From Cymodocea nodosa (taxonomy: Eukaryota > Streptophyta > Magnoliopsida > Alismatales > Cymodoceaceae), in assembly GCA_036874045.1 (NCBI GenBank), contig CM072346.1, forward strand, positions 15,166,001 to 15,230,000: a DNA stretch of 64,000 bases. Reading direction: 5' to 3'. The position numbers and the translations under genes are program-made. Positions within the stretch are counted from its first letter, which is position 1. The number at the start of each line of letters is the position of its first letter. Below are positions 1 to 12,497 of the stretch, piece by piece. Under the pieces are notes generated by a model, which was not told where the DNA came from, did not search any database, and worked only from the letters and a program-made list of their open reading frames with translations.

Positions 1-866
1 TTAAGTCAATCAGTAGTATCTGAAATTATATAGCCCCTTTAGTATTTGCATACTAATGGGAGTTTCTAATGCTCATGTGATTTAAACAATGAATGCTTGC
101 ATTTAAACTAGTAAATTAACAATTTTGGGAATAAACATATAGGAGAAAAAAGAGAGAGGAGGAGAGAGCACAGATGAAACAGGAAAATGTATTTAGTTTT
201 GGGTAAGGAGAGAGCGCAGATGAAATAGGAAAATGTATTTAGTTTTGGGTAACCTTTTTGGAACGAGATTGTGTTGATTGGTATGCAACTTTCAAGGATG
301 TGGAATTATATTAACAAAATATCCCAATTTTCTTTTTATCCTTGACAAAAACATATATGGGACTGTATAGATGGATAAGCATAGGACATATGGAGTAATT
401 TTTTATATTGGTAGTATTTTTACTTGAAATTGAAACTTCTTTCCTAATAATGTTTATAGGAGAAGGGAAGGTCAAAAACACTATTTGCCGTTAATGACTT
501 ATGAAGTTTCAAATTACGTTTTTGCACTTTGTACATTCCCCTTCAGCCATTTGAAAGATATCTGAAAGTTTCTTTGCTTTGGTCTCTATCTTCATGCTGG
601 AACTCGGAATATGATCTCATGACTTTTTTGATTAAGCTCTCCTCTTGATTTCTTAAGATGTTTGGCCGTTCCTGAAAACTGAATCTTCCCATTTAAAAGG
701 CCACTTGATGAGAAACGCCCAATAAAGCACTTGCGTGTAACATATCCAACAACCCATTTCCTAATTCTGTTGTTGAACACTTGAAACCTCTGATGACATT
801 AGAAAGTTTTGTTGGATGCAACTGTGAGATTACCCAACAGAAATATTGACCTAAGTCTTGCAACAG
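1..866 (+). other. Intronic sequence upstream of the IQD exon
   Basis: No exon was recognised here. The IQ67 calmodulin-binding exons expected upstream of an IQD C-terminal exon are absent, so this stretch is most likely part of an intron that begins before the window. It ends in a good acceptor (cttgcaacag) at 857-866. A roughly 40-bp purine-rich segment containing gagagagcacagatgaaa is repeated imperfectly at about 165-245. Confidence 0.6.
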
Positions 867-1781
867 ATGGGAGATGAATGGGACGACAGTCTGCAATCTA
901 AAGAGCAGGTTGATGCAAGCCTAATAAGCAAGCACGATGCTGCCATGAGAAGAGAAAGAGCGATGGCATATTCATTTTCCCATCAGGTACCCTTGTGCCT
1001 TCATGGCATGATTCTCCATTCATTCATGTTATTTATGATATCTTTCTTATGGCGTGGTACTGAAATATTCCTTGTACAGCGCAAGAACACATTGAAATCA
1101 GGATATCCACTGTTCACTGATCTGAACAATCCAAACTGGCAGTGGAGCTGTCTAGAACAGTTAAGCAGGCATGGGGAAAGTACAACCGCAACAGAGAAAG
1201 AGTCTAGCATTGACCAAGCATCAGCCAAGAGCACAGTCCCCAGTCATGGAGTGGAGATCACAAATGCTGATGCTAAATGGGATACAAACATAGAGAAACA
1301 ATCCATTGATGCCCAGAAATTTAGTCAGCATGTAGTCTCTCGTGCATCAACGACCACATCTACCAAGGCATTACCTATGGTAAATAACTCTATTTCGGGA
1401 GGACCACAGAAGGGTAGGCAGATCACTTCTGAAGACGATGATTCAAGAAACATACTTTCAGAAACCAACCGGCAACAAACTCTTCCTGGTTCAACGGTCA
1501 GAGATGATGAAAACCACATGAATCCTCCAGTCGCGCCCAATTACATGACTCCAACTCTGTCTGCAAGGGCAAAGTCCAAACTCAACAACCCATCAAATGA
1601 GGTTGACGCTTCATACAGAGCTTCCATCAATCTAGCAAAGAAAAGACTCTCTACGTCAACTGTTGATAAGCATACCATGCCATCCCCTGCAAGACGACAT
1701 TCCGGTCCTCCTAGGGTGAATGTCAGCCCTAATAAGATTGCGCATTCCAATGGCATTTCAGACACCACAGAAGTTCTATGA
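867..1781 (+). CDS. IQ-domain (IQD) calmodulin-binding protein, 3' part
   Basis: This is the C-terminal part of a plant IQD protein, a calmodulin-binding family often tied to microtubules or the nucleus. Two exons are visible, 867-986 and 1080-1781, and the start lies outside the window. The first encodes GDEWDDSLQSKEQ and the family hallmark RRERAMAYSFSHQ. The second begins after the acceptor tgtacag and encodes NPNWQWSCLEQL (the usual NWQWS/W-L-E segment). It ends with a DUF4005-like tail: NYMTPTLSARAKSK, then SPARRHSGPP. The 93-nt intron (987-1079) is a multiple of three and has no stop, so retaining it would add 31 residues in frame. The residues it encodes are unlike the family, which is why I call it an intron. 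The IQ67 motifs must be upstream. Family assignment is firm; the subfamily is not resolved. Confidence 0.88.
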   Translation: MGDEWDDSLQSKEQVDASLISKHDAAMRRERAMAYSFSHQVPLCLHGMILHSFMLFMISFLWRGTEIFLVQRKNTLKSGYPLFTDLNNPNWQWSCLEQLSRHGESTTATEKESSIDQASAKSTVPSHGVEITNADAKWDTNIEKQSIDAQKFSQHVVSRASTTTSTKALPMVNNSISGGPQKGRQITSEDDDSRNILSETNRQQTLPGSTVRDDENHMNPPVAPNYMTPTLSARAKSKLNNPSNEVDASYRASINLAKKRLSTSTVDKHTMPSPARRHSGPPRVNVSPNKIAHSNGISDTTEVL

Positions 1782-3190
1782 TTCATCATATGTTTAATGC
1801 GTATTGTTGTTTTCAATCAGTTGATCTTGCAGCAACCACACTGACGATGGCAACCACAAATTTATGAGTGGAGAGCTAAAAAGATTCTCTATCTTCGTGT
1901 TGGAAGTGATCATCTGTTGTATTTGTTTTACCGTGTGAACTGTGAAGTGTATGTACTCTTGTTTTATCCATTTATTTTTATTACTTGTGCATTATTAATT
2001 TGGATTTATATGTACTTTGAAATCTATTGATGTTTCAAAATTCAAAGCAAGCACCATGGTTAGTGTTTACACACGCACACTTGCCTGCATACATACTGAA
2101 ACTTTTTTATCTTTCATGAGATGTTTCCATAAATCATTAGTTGTCTTGTAGTTTTGTCATTTACGTATGACTTTCTCGTAGAAAATTTCTTGGAATGATA
2201 TTCAAAACTTCATGAACAATTTTTTTATTATTTTTATGGTAGAAGAATTTCCTGATTGACAAAAAGGTAAATTACTCGTGTGATGTGTCATGATCTAAGA
2301 GGGTTGCATAAGAAATGGAGGAAAATTTATATCTCAAAATAACTTTCTTGAAGATCACAATGTGGTTACCTTGCCCCATAGTTTGTATCATTGCAAAATG
2401 GTGTTGGTCAGTAATTTGGTTCCTAACGTGAAATAAAATAAAATTCTATTGCAGTGTTTATTTCACCAATAATATGAGATGAATTGCTCATATTCGGCTG
2501 GGAGGATATCAAAATTTACCCATCCACATCCTATATGTCAGTGACTAGTTCAGTAGAGCACTCTAGATTACCATCTGTATTACTTGGTTTCCATACTTCA
2601 TTATTTAACATTGTTTCAAAATAAGCCCGCGTATCACAACATTGGTTAACGGATTTACCGATGTTACGTTCGGTGAACTTACCCGTCACTAGGATAACCG
2701 TGTAGAAGACTAAAAAATGATCGAACGGAAGAAATAATTTAATTCCATCAATATAATCATTAACGATTTAATTATTGCTCAAAAGGAATACACAGATAAA
2801 TAAGTACGCCATAACTTCTTAGATCAGATGGCCAAATCCATACAATCAGTTGCGATAAGAACAACCAGAGCAGGAAGAGCTCTTTCTCTGCAAAACACAT
2901 CTTTAACACATTTTAAATTTTCGCTTAGCTCGAGCATCTCATCATCATTAAAAAAACACAAATCACTAAGAACCGTCAGGAGAAAGGGAAGACAATAGAG
3001 AAATCTGAAGAAGAAAAATGAACACTTTCAAGCCACCATACAGGAATGTCCAAAACTAGAAAACGCATAAACTATCAAAAATAAGGAGCTTCAGGCTGAT
3101 TTAGAAGAATCGGTGTCCCCCTTACACTCTGTGAGAGGGCAGGAGACAAACTGAGATCTCATCCTCGAACCAAAAAAGACAACTTTTGCT
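1782..3190. other. Convergent intergenic region, IQD to uS12
   Basis: It holds the 3'UTR of the IQD gene (to roughly 2000) and, on the minus strand, the 3'UTR of the uS12 gene (from 3190 down to roughly 2900). The middle (2000-2900) is AT-rich with no open frame, repeat or RNA gene that I could recognise. Confidence 0.55.
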
Positions 3191-5216
<2,026 letters not shown>

Positions 5217-5322
5217 CTTGATCTCTGGCTAGCCGGAAGAGAAGAAATCGTATTGGCCACCACCGGCGCCGCCCGTGCAAGCTACGTGAACCGGTGAAGT
5301 CGATCGATCCAAGGGTCGCTTA

Positions 5323-5343
5323 AAACCCTAGAGCGTCTCGTGG

Positions 5344-5387
<44 letters not shown>

Positions 5388-5540
5388 GGAAGGTCGGGGC
5401 TGTAAGAATAACACGCTAACACGACGTTCGGGGCGGATCCATCCGAATCCGAAATAGGTCTAACACGTAGATCCGACCCGGGAGAGAGGTTTGGGCTCTC
5501 TCTGTGTTTGCGGCCCAGATGGACCCAACAAACAAGCCCA
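5323..5540 (-). promoter_or_regulatory. uS12 promoter with telo-box and site II motifs
   Basis: Upstream of the uS12 start (5216) there is a telo-box, AAACCCTA, at 5323-5330 (plus strand). Site II elements (TGGGCY) lie at 5492-5497 (plus strand) and at 5512-5517 and 5535-5540 (minus strand). This combination is a known mark of plant ribosomal-protein promoters. No TATA box is obvious, apart from the (AT) microsatellite between these motifs. Confidence 0.65.
5344..5387. repeat. (AT)n(AG)n compound microsatellite
   Basis: About nine AT units run directly into about thirteen AG units. It lies between the telo-box and the site II elements of the uS12 promoter and is probably length-variable. Confidence 0.9.
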
Positions 5541-6665
5541 GCAAAGTAATATCTATTGTTTACCAACGTGGCATTAGACGTGATTGGTTGGACCCCTCTT
5601 GTACGGCCACCAACATGCCACGTGGCTGCGTTGACCAATCACATGAGTTACATAGGTCAGTGTGCTTGGTCGAGATGATCGTCTTTGTTCGTTTTAAAGC
5701 AAAGCCATGCTTTATTGGAGTTCAATGCAAGTTTAAGTTTGTAAAAATAATTCCATTAATCAGTCAAGTTAATTGAATGAGACATAAATGAATTAAACTT
5801 TTACAATGGCAAAGTCCTCTTCTCTTTGATTCAAGAGGGGGGGGGGACTGAGAGAGGGAGAGGAAGGGATTTCTGTGATACCAAGATACGAGAAAGATAT
5901 ATTTTATCTTAAATTTATTATTTAGGTAGACTTAGTTCTTTGATAAATATCATTGCTTCTGGATGAGGGAAATCGTGAAACCACACATGTCCGCGTCACC
6001 AATATCAATAATGAATCATTTCGATTGTTCAACCCATAATCTTCAACTGTTGTCATTTTACAACAATCAATAGATTGGTAGTCTCCAATCTCCACGCGTA
6101 AGTAAGGTCATCGAAGCTGTCGTAAATATTCTGATCACATTCCATCTAAAAATGTTACGCCACCGTTTCTTTTTTAATAAGATGTTACTAAGCTGTGTGC
6201 ATGGGAGGCGAAGGTGTGAAGACTTGATGAAGTGAATATGCCTTTGAACGACAATAAAGAATAAATTATTGGATGAACATGTTGTGAGTGAAGTTACAAG
6301 TAAACAGCATGTGTGGGATCAATCCAAAAACCTAAAGATGAAGCAAAAATATTGATAATCTAAAAAAAAGAAAAGAAAAGTGACATGAAGTCCTCCCTCC
6401 CACACAGAAAAATAAGTTAGCTATCAAGTCGCCTAAAATGTTGCACAGTAATACAAGCCACCAGCATTTCATATTTTTATTTTGTTAGTAACTGTTATTG
6501 TGTTTATTATATTTTGAAATTTTCAAAAGTCTGGTAGAGAAACATATCAAGTCAGTTAAAGGTAGTTAAGTTGAAGTTAGGATGTGCCATTGACAACTTT
6601 TTTTTAGTTACCAAAAAAAAAAAAAATGTTTGAAATAAGATTTTATTGGAGACGTTTGAATTGGG
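5541..6665. other. Intergenic region, uS12 to transporter (divergent)
   Basis: No gene is visible. It contains a short run of G (about 5837-5845) next to a GA-rich stretch and AT-rich filler. The two flanking genes are transcribed away from each other. Confidence 0.5.
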
Positions 6666-6672
6666 TATAAAA
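6666..6672 (+). promoter_or_regulatory. TATA box of the transporter gene
   Basis: TATAAAA lies 256 nt upstream of the transporter ATG. It would place transcription start near 6695-6700 and give a GC-rich leader of about 230 nt. Confidence 0.5.
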
Positions 6673-6693
6673 TGATGAATTTGAGGAGGGGGA

Positions 6694-6733
6694 GGTGGAG
6701 GAATCGGAGGAGAGGTGGAGGAATCGGAGGAGA
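6694..6733 (+). repeat. Two perfect tandem copies of a 20-bp unit in the leader
   Basis: The unit ggtggaggaatcggaggaga is present at 6694-6713 and again at 6714-6733, just after the predicted transcription start. Confidence 0.85.
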
Positions 6734-6830
6734 AGCGTAGGAAGGCGTCGTCCTCGGCCATCTCCGTCCAGTATTTCTTGCCTTGCCACCGTCGACCCAC
6801 CGCCACCGCCTTGGATCCGTACCACCCTCA

Positions 6831-6836
6831 ATGTAG
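6831..6836 (+). promoter_or_regulatory. AUG-stop minimal upstream ORF (ATGTAG)
   Basis: It is the only ATG between the predicted transcription start and the main ATG at 6928, and it is followed at once by TAG. AUG-stop elements in plant leaders, such as AUGUAA in the boron channel gene NIP5;1, can stall ribosomes. Function here is inference and depends on the true transcription start. Confidence 0.4.
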
Positions 6837-6927
6837 AACACGCCCCCACCATCATCTTCCCTCCAAGACTCCACAGCCCTCTGGACGTTGTTCGCCGACG
6901 GGGGGGACAAAGAATTCGTGAGGAAGG

Positions 6928-8979
6928 ATGGGAGAAGAGTCGACGGGGGCGGTGAAAGGGAAGCTGTTCACGGTGGGGCTAGTGACGGCTTGGTACTCAT
7001 CCAACATTGGCGTCCTGCTTCTCAACAAGTACCTCTTGAGCAATTACGGGTTCAAGTACCCGATCTTCCTCACCATGTGCCACATGACCTGTTGCTCCGT
7101 GATGAGCTACGTCGCCATTGCTTGGGTGAAGGTTTGTGCTTTCGTTTCCCACCTTGTCTACGTGATCTGTTATTTGGGTTCTTGTTGTTTCACACGCAGA
7201 TCATGGAAAGCAGGGAAAAACCTTAACATCAATACAAGTGGTATGGGGGTTCAACTCTGGGGCAACCAAGCGGTATTGTGAAGATGATGATCTGAGCAAA
7301 CCCATCTATCTTAGAAAGTCCCCCAAAATTTGTGGCCATAAGAACCATACTTTCTCTGAATTCTGTACCATTACAATCCAAGAGACTTGTGTTTTTCTGA
7401 TGCAACTGTGATGTTGTGCAACAGGTTGTGCCTATGCAGACCGTTAAGTCTGGGATTCAATTTGTCAAGATTGCGATGCTAAGCTTCGTATTCTGCGGTT
7501 CCGTTGTTAGCGGCAACATTTCTCTTCGATACCTCCCTGTGTCCTTCAATCAGGCCATTGGGGCAACCACGCCATTCTTCACTGCTCTTTTTGCCTACTT
7601 CTTCACGCTAAAGAAGGAGGCATGGATCACGTACGTCACACTCATCCCTGTCGTCATCGGCGTTGTTATTGCCAGTGGGGTGAGTTTGTTTCCCTCCCAA
7701 TCTTGGTTTTCCCGGTACTTGGTTGCAGTACTCATTTCATTGGTTAAGCTTGTTGTTTGCTGATCTTCAACGCCCACTTCTCTCTATTGAAATTCCCTGT
7801 AAAGTGCATGAGAAACTGTTAAACATGTTTCTGCCGGAACCCAAATTGGGGGCTTCTATCAAAACAAAAACTTGCTAGGATGTTGGTCAAGTTGTGATTT
7901 AGATCTAAACACACACTGCCTTTTTGGTGTCCTCTGCTGTAGCTTTTAGCTGAGGACCATGTACAAAGAAATGCCTGTAGGTTGCAATGACCTTTTGACC
8001 TCATTTTTAATTTTAATCTAACAGGGAGAGCCAAGTTTCCATCTGTTTGGGTTTATTATATGTGTTGGGGCAACTGCAGCAAGGGCACTTAAAAGTGTGC
8101 TGCAAGGAATTCTGTTGACTTCTGAAGGGTAACAAGCATCCAGGCTTCTTTATTATCTATTCTATTACATCTGCGTCCTATATTTTAAAAATTGACATTG
8201 GTATTTTTCATATTTAAGGGAAAAGCTTAATTCAATGAACCTACTTTTGTACGTGGCTCCATTGGCCGTCTTCTTCCTTCTTCCTGCAACAATCATGATG
8301 GAGAAAAATGTGATTGGCATCACTGTGGATCTTGCCAAAAAGGATAATAACATCGTCTTTTACCTGCTCGTCAATTCCTCCCTGGCCTACTTTGTAAATT
8401 TGACCAATTTCCTTGTCACCAAACATACCAGTGCTTTGACCCTTCAGGTATCTTCTCATTCCCTGGCCTCGTAAATTTGTATGCCATTTCCAACTGCAGC
8501 ATGCATCCTTCTTTACAGGACGCAGGGAGCATAATATATCAATATGTAGTGAAAGACCCACAATCATAATGTCTAAATAATAATACATCACTAACCACAA
8601 GTGACGGTTAGCTTAACAACAATGTTACTCCCTAGGAAAATACCTACAATCATATTTACTTGGATTCATTCTCTGGTTAGTAGCGTCAGCATGCTGAGAA
8701 CAGGAAAGCACACTAGTGAATGGGAATGCCATGCCCATGTTATCAAATATTGATTGTAAGGAGAGCAACATTTCCTATATTTATCTGTTGTTTGCTCATC
8801 ATTAAGACACCCTTCTTCATGGTGATTTCCAGGTTCTTGGGAATGCTAAAGGTGCTGTTGCCGTGGTTATCTCAATATTAATTTTTAAAAACCCAATCTC
8901 TTTAATTGGAATGCTGGGTTACACAATCACAGTGATCGGAGTGTTTCTTTACAGTGAAGCGAAGAAAAAAAACACATGA
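6928..8979 (+). CDS. Nucleotide-sugar/triose-phosphate transporter (At3g11320 type)
   Basis: This is a multi-pass membrane transporter of the TPT/NST (drug/metabolite transporter) superfamily, KT group, expected in the Golgi. Five exons, 6928-7131, 7425-7679, 8025-8128, 8219-8447 and 8833-8979, give 939 nt and 312 residues, the normal family length. All introns are GT-AG and in phase. Visible family blocks are [20 protein letters not shown] near residue 23, [20 protein letters not shown] in exon 2, GEPSFHLFG and [11 protein letters not shown] in exon 3, [14 protein letters not shown] in exon 4 and [20 protein letters not shown] in exon 5. The C terminus SEAKKKNT is lysine-rich, as in Arabidopsis At3g11320 and At5g05820. 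Substrate is not predictable from sequence: relatives carry UDP-sugars, and older names call them phosphate translocators. The ATG is the first in-frame one with the GEES-GKLFT terminus. Confidence 0.93.
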
Positions 8980-9613
8980 GACATGCTCTTCTGGGGGTAT
9001 TTGTAGGAAACAAAGGATTCTGCCTCCTAAAATTACAAGCTATAGTTGAAAATAATCCAGAAGAAGAGAAACTGAATACTTTTTGCTCTGGCATTTGGAG
9101 ACAGATGCACACAAAAGGATCTCTCTTCTATTTATGGTAAATTAATTTCTTTTTTATGTTAAGTTTTTGAGATATACATGTCTCTTAAGCTTCTTCTTTT
9201 TTTCTTTTGTTCATCTTCTTGCTTATTTTATAGGTTTTATTTTATTTTTAGTTTATTTTCATTGGAGTTGAATCGTGTGTTCCTAAAGGCCATTCTGTCA
9301 CTTGAAAATGCCATTGAACGTCCATGATGTTACAATAAATTGTTACCCTTTTATATAGCATATTATTTCTGCCTATATATGCCTATGAACTAATTCAACA
9401 ACTTTGTAGCAGAAGATCTGCTCATACTTGTGCAACTGAACATCTATTTTTGCTGTTCTGTAAACACAGACGAAATGAAGATCAATTATTGCTTGTACGA
9501 CAAAACAAAAAACAAAAAAAACAAAATTCAGTTGAATTTCTGAGGTACAGGACAGACTGATGAGATGGAATTAACTTTTGTTGGTGACTTGACTTGGTAA
9601 CAATTTAATTGAT
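8980..9613. other. Convergent 3' region between transporter and LRKSLAW gene
   Basis: It contains the transporter 3'UTR (plus strand) and the 3'UTR of the next gene (minus strand). Several T-rich and AATAAA-like stretches occur (for example near 9334). No gene is seen. Confidence 0.5.
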
Positions 9614-12442
9614 CTACTCTTGTCTCCCATTCCAACGTTGCTCCGGTATGCAACGTCTTCTATGGTCTTTTGACTGTCTTGCAGGCTGCAGATTTGTTCT
9701 GGTAATCAAATACATTCAAACAGTAAATATAGTTCATCACATAAAACAACAGGTAAATGTCTTAGAAAGAGCACTAACCACATCAAAATAGCCAAACTTT
9801 GGACTTGGTAGTCGAAGTCCGGATGGTCTTAGTCCTGCAGTTTTGCCGGTATTACTAAGTTGATTTCTGGGACCATTTGTAGTCAATGAATCATTCAAAA
9901 CAATGACTTCTGACGAAGCTTCGTTCGTATGTTGTTGACTTTGTAACACTCCAGCACTTTGTTCCATAATGTCGACGGAGTTGTTGGGTTGAAGTGCCGT
10001 AATGTTGACGGAGTTGTCGAGTTGAAGCTTCTGCAGATTAGATGCTATATCACTCTCTGAAGAATCTCTAACTGATGATGACGATGATTCTGATGTCAAA
10101 GTATCAAAGGACTTTCTAGAACATGTCCTGGAGGGCTTGGATGAAGAAATCCGATGTGCTTTGATATCGTGAACCATTTTAGTTTTATCTCTACCTCTTG
10201 TAACCTTTGATGGAAGTTTATTGGCTGTTGTCTGAGTTGATTTATCGGTACTAGCTGAAACAATTTTATTCCTTGCGATATTATCAGATGCAATGATGCT
10301 CTTCTTGGAGGTAGCATTTGACAGCATTTTTTGAGTTGTGGTGAAGGGGCAAGAGTTTTTTGCAGTTGAAGATGACCTAGGGATAGAGGCATGCGTTTCT
10401 CTTGCAGTAAACTTTTTTGAAGGCACACCGGGCTGACAATTACCTGAACTTCCTATAAATATGATAGTAAATAAATCATGGTTGGAATCAAATAGAGTAC
10501 ATAAAGCTCTATGTAGAAGCTAGGGAAACTGCATTTCTGAAGCTCAATAACACCGTAAACGGCACACTGACGTCCAGACATTGTATGCAAAGATTGTAAT
10601 TTTTACCAGTTATAGCTTTCTGAGGATTGCCCTTTCCTGAGATTGATCCCAGAGTAGAAGTCCTATTTAGTGCCAAGTCTCCAGAAGCACTTCGATGTGG
10701 CTTTGGGGGTGGCCTCCGCTCTCCATCTCCAATGCAAGCCTTTATTTTTGATAAAAATGCAAAACTAAGTTAATGTCTTACGAGAAGAACCTTGAACAAA
10801 TCAAAATACACATTCCTTCAAAAAAAAAAAAGGTCATAGTGTTTACACACCACTCGTGGAAGAACAACCTCTTTCGAGGATTTCTTTTTCATTTGTTTGG
10901 TGTTATGCCCATTGGAAGCAGCTACATCTTTCACCTAAAAAATTGAAAGCACTAAAATCAGTTGCTAGTTTATATAAATGAATTTCCATGATTTGTAGCT
11001 TCCTTGGGCACGTCTTACCTGATTTGCACAAACAAATTCATGCTTTTTAGGTGCTGCAAAAAGGGTGGAAAAATTTCTCATGAATAACACATTTAAGACA
11101 AATTAAAAAAACACATGTACGTTTTCACTATATTTGAGTATTTCTTGTTAAAGGCAAACCTTTCTCGCATTCATTGTGGGGCTTCTGGATTGAGGTTTGT
11201 GAATTTTCAAAAAGATCAACTTCAAGGCTTTCAATTGTACAACCATCGCTATCGAATGTGGCGTTTGAGTTATTTGACTTTCGTACATCTTCTAGGATTT
11301 CAGGTAATGCAAATGATTTTCCCTTGGTGAATGTTTGGCTAACATTGGCCAACTCTTCCTGATTAAGAACACCTGAACCAAAATCTCAGTCATTATGAAC
11401 AAAGTCATGCTAGCAGAAAATATAAAGAAAATGATCTCCTCAACCGATACCTTCATTTGTAAAGAATGCACTATTCCAGGCTAGGCTTTTACGCAAGTTA
11501 CACTTCTTAGAAGCTCCCCACTCTCGTTCTGTCGAGAGTGCAGGCTTACAAGCTTGTTCTGTTTGCGAACCATCTCTATCATGGTTCTCCTTACCATCTG
11601 TGCTTTCTTCAAAATGTTCTGAAAGCCAGGAACAAGTTGGATTAGGAAAAATGAATATTTCAATTGCTAAACACTTAACTTTATCATTTAGATCCTAAAG
11701 AAAATGAACTTCCCTAATTTAACAACTCATGCTGATATATTCAAGCAATAAACTCAAGATCCAGGAAAACAGAGGAACGGACACAAAATAGCTTGTTATT
11801 TTCCAATGTACCATATTTTCAGAAATTTTCGGACAAGGTACTCCGGAACATTGGCATTATGATTTCAATTTCGTGTTTTCCAGAACACGGTGATCTTACG
11901 AATGCGGGTCCAGAAGAAAGCAGAGGAGGAATGGGAAAAGAAAGTCGACAACAATCACTTTTAGGAAATAAACCACTGTATGATGACATTAGGGCAATAA
12001 ACTCTCATGCTCAAGGGGATGGCAGTCTAAGTTAACCGAACCGCATTCGAAACCACAGATCACAGAGCAATGCTGCCATTCGCCCAGCGCACGGACGCAT
12101 ATGAACAAGAAAAATCTAACAAAATCACCACAATGGAATGCACAATCCAACATTGGGAACAGCGAGACCGCCTCGTAGCACATAGAACACATCGAAGTCT
12201 AAGTCTTACTAAAATCCGGTTTCGAAATCTTCGAAAGAACAAGGACATCGAGAATCCAAACGAGATCTCGAAACACAACAACAAACGCAAGACAACAAGA
12301 GCGCGCGACGGGACGGAATGTTGTTACCTAACTCTTCTGGATCCCGGGGGTCGGCGGGTAGGAGGGAGTGCTCATCGGAGGAGGGGAAGGGGAGAAGCTC
12401 GTCGTCCTCTACAGACACGTCGATGAGGGAGATGTTCTCCAT
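9614..12442 (-). CDS. Uncharacterised plant protein with LRKSLAW and PSGLRLPSP motifs
   Basis: I recognise conserved motifs but cannot name a function. Minus-strand exons are 12328-12442, 11451-11618, 11160-11372, 11019-11053, 10851-10934, 10607-10739 and 9779-10452, plus a short last exon. They give 474 codons with consistent phases. The N terminus is acidic (MENISLIDVSVEDDELLPF). Residues about 79-103 read NLRKSLAWNSAFFTNEG then VLNQEEL, a block I associate with plant-specific Ser-rich proteins. The middle is basic and Ser/Thr-rich (RRPPPKPHRSASGDL). Near residue 459 is PSGLRLPSPKFGYFD. The last exon is ambiguous: acceptor at 9686 gives 23 residues ending at 9614, or acceptor at 9699 gives 12 residues ending at 9660. 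There are no membrane segments or enzyme motifs; it looks largely disordered. The start sits in a good ccATGG context after a pyrimidine-rich leader. Confidence 0.8.
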
Positions 12443-12463
12443 GGAAAGAAGAAGAAGGAGAAG

Positions 12464-12497
12464 AGGAGGAGGAGGAGGAGGAGGAGGAGGAGGAGGA
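12464..12497. repeat. (GGA)n tract in the leader of the LRKSLAW gene
   Basis: Eleven or so GGA triplets on the plus strand read as (TCC)n in the transcript, about 20 nt upstream of the ATG at 12442. It continues a pyrimidine-rich leader. Confidence 0.85.

Noticed and set aside
858-1781. One continuous open frame through the IQD region, including 987-1079
   Set aside because: The middle part is flanked by a good donor and acceptor and encodes residues foreign to IQD proteins; splicing restores the family sequence. The apparent start at 858 is a TTG inside the acceptor.
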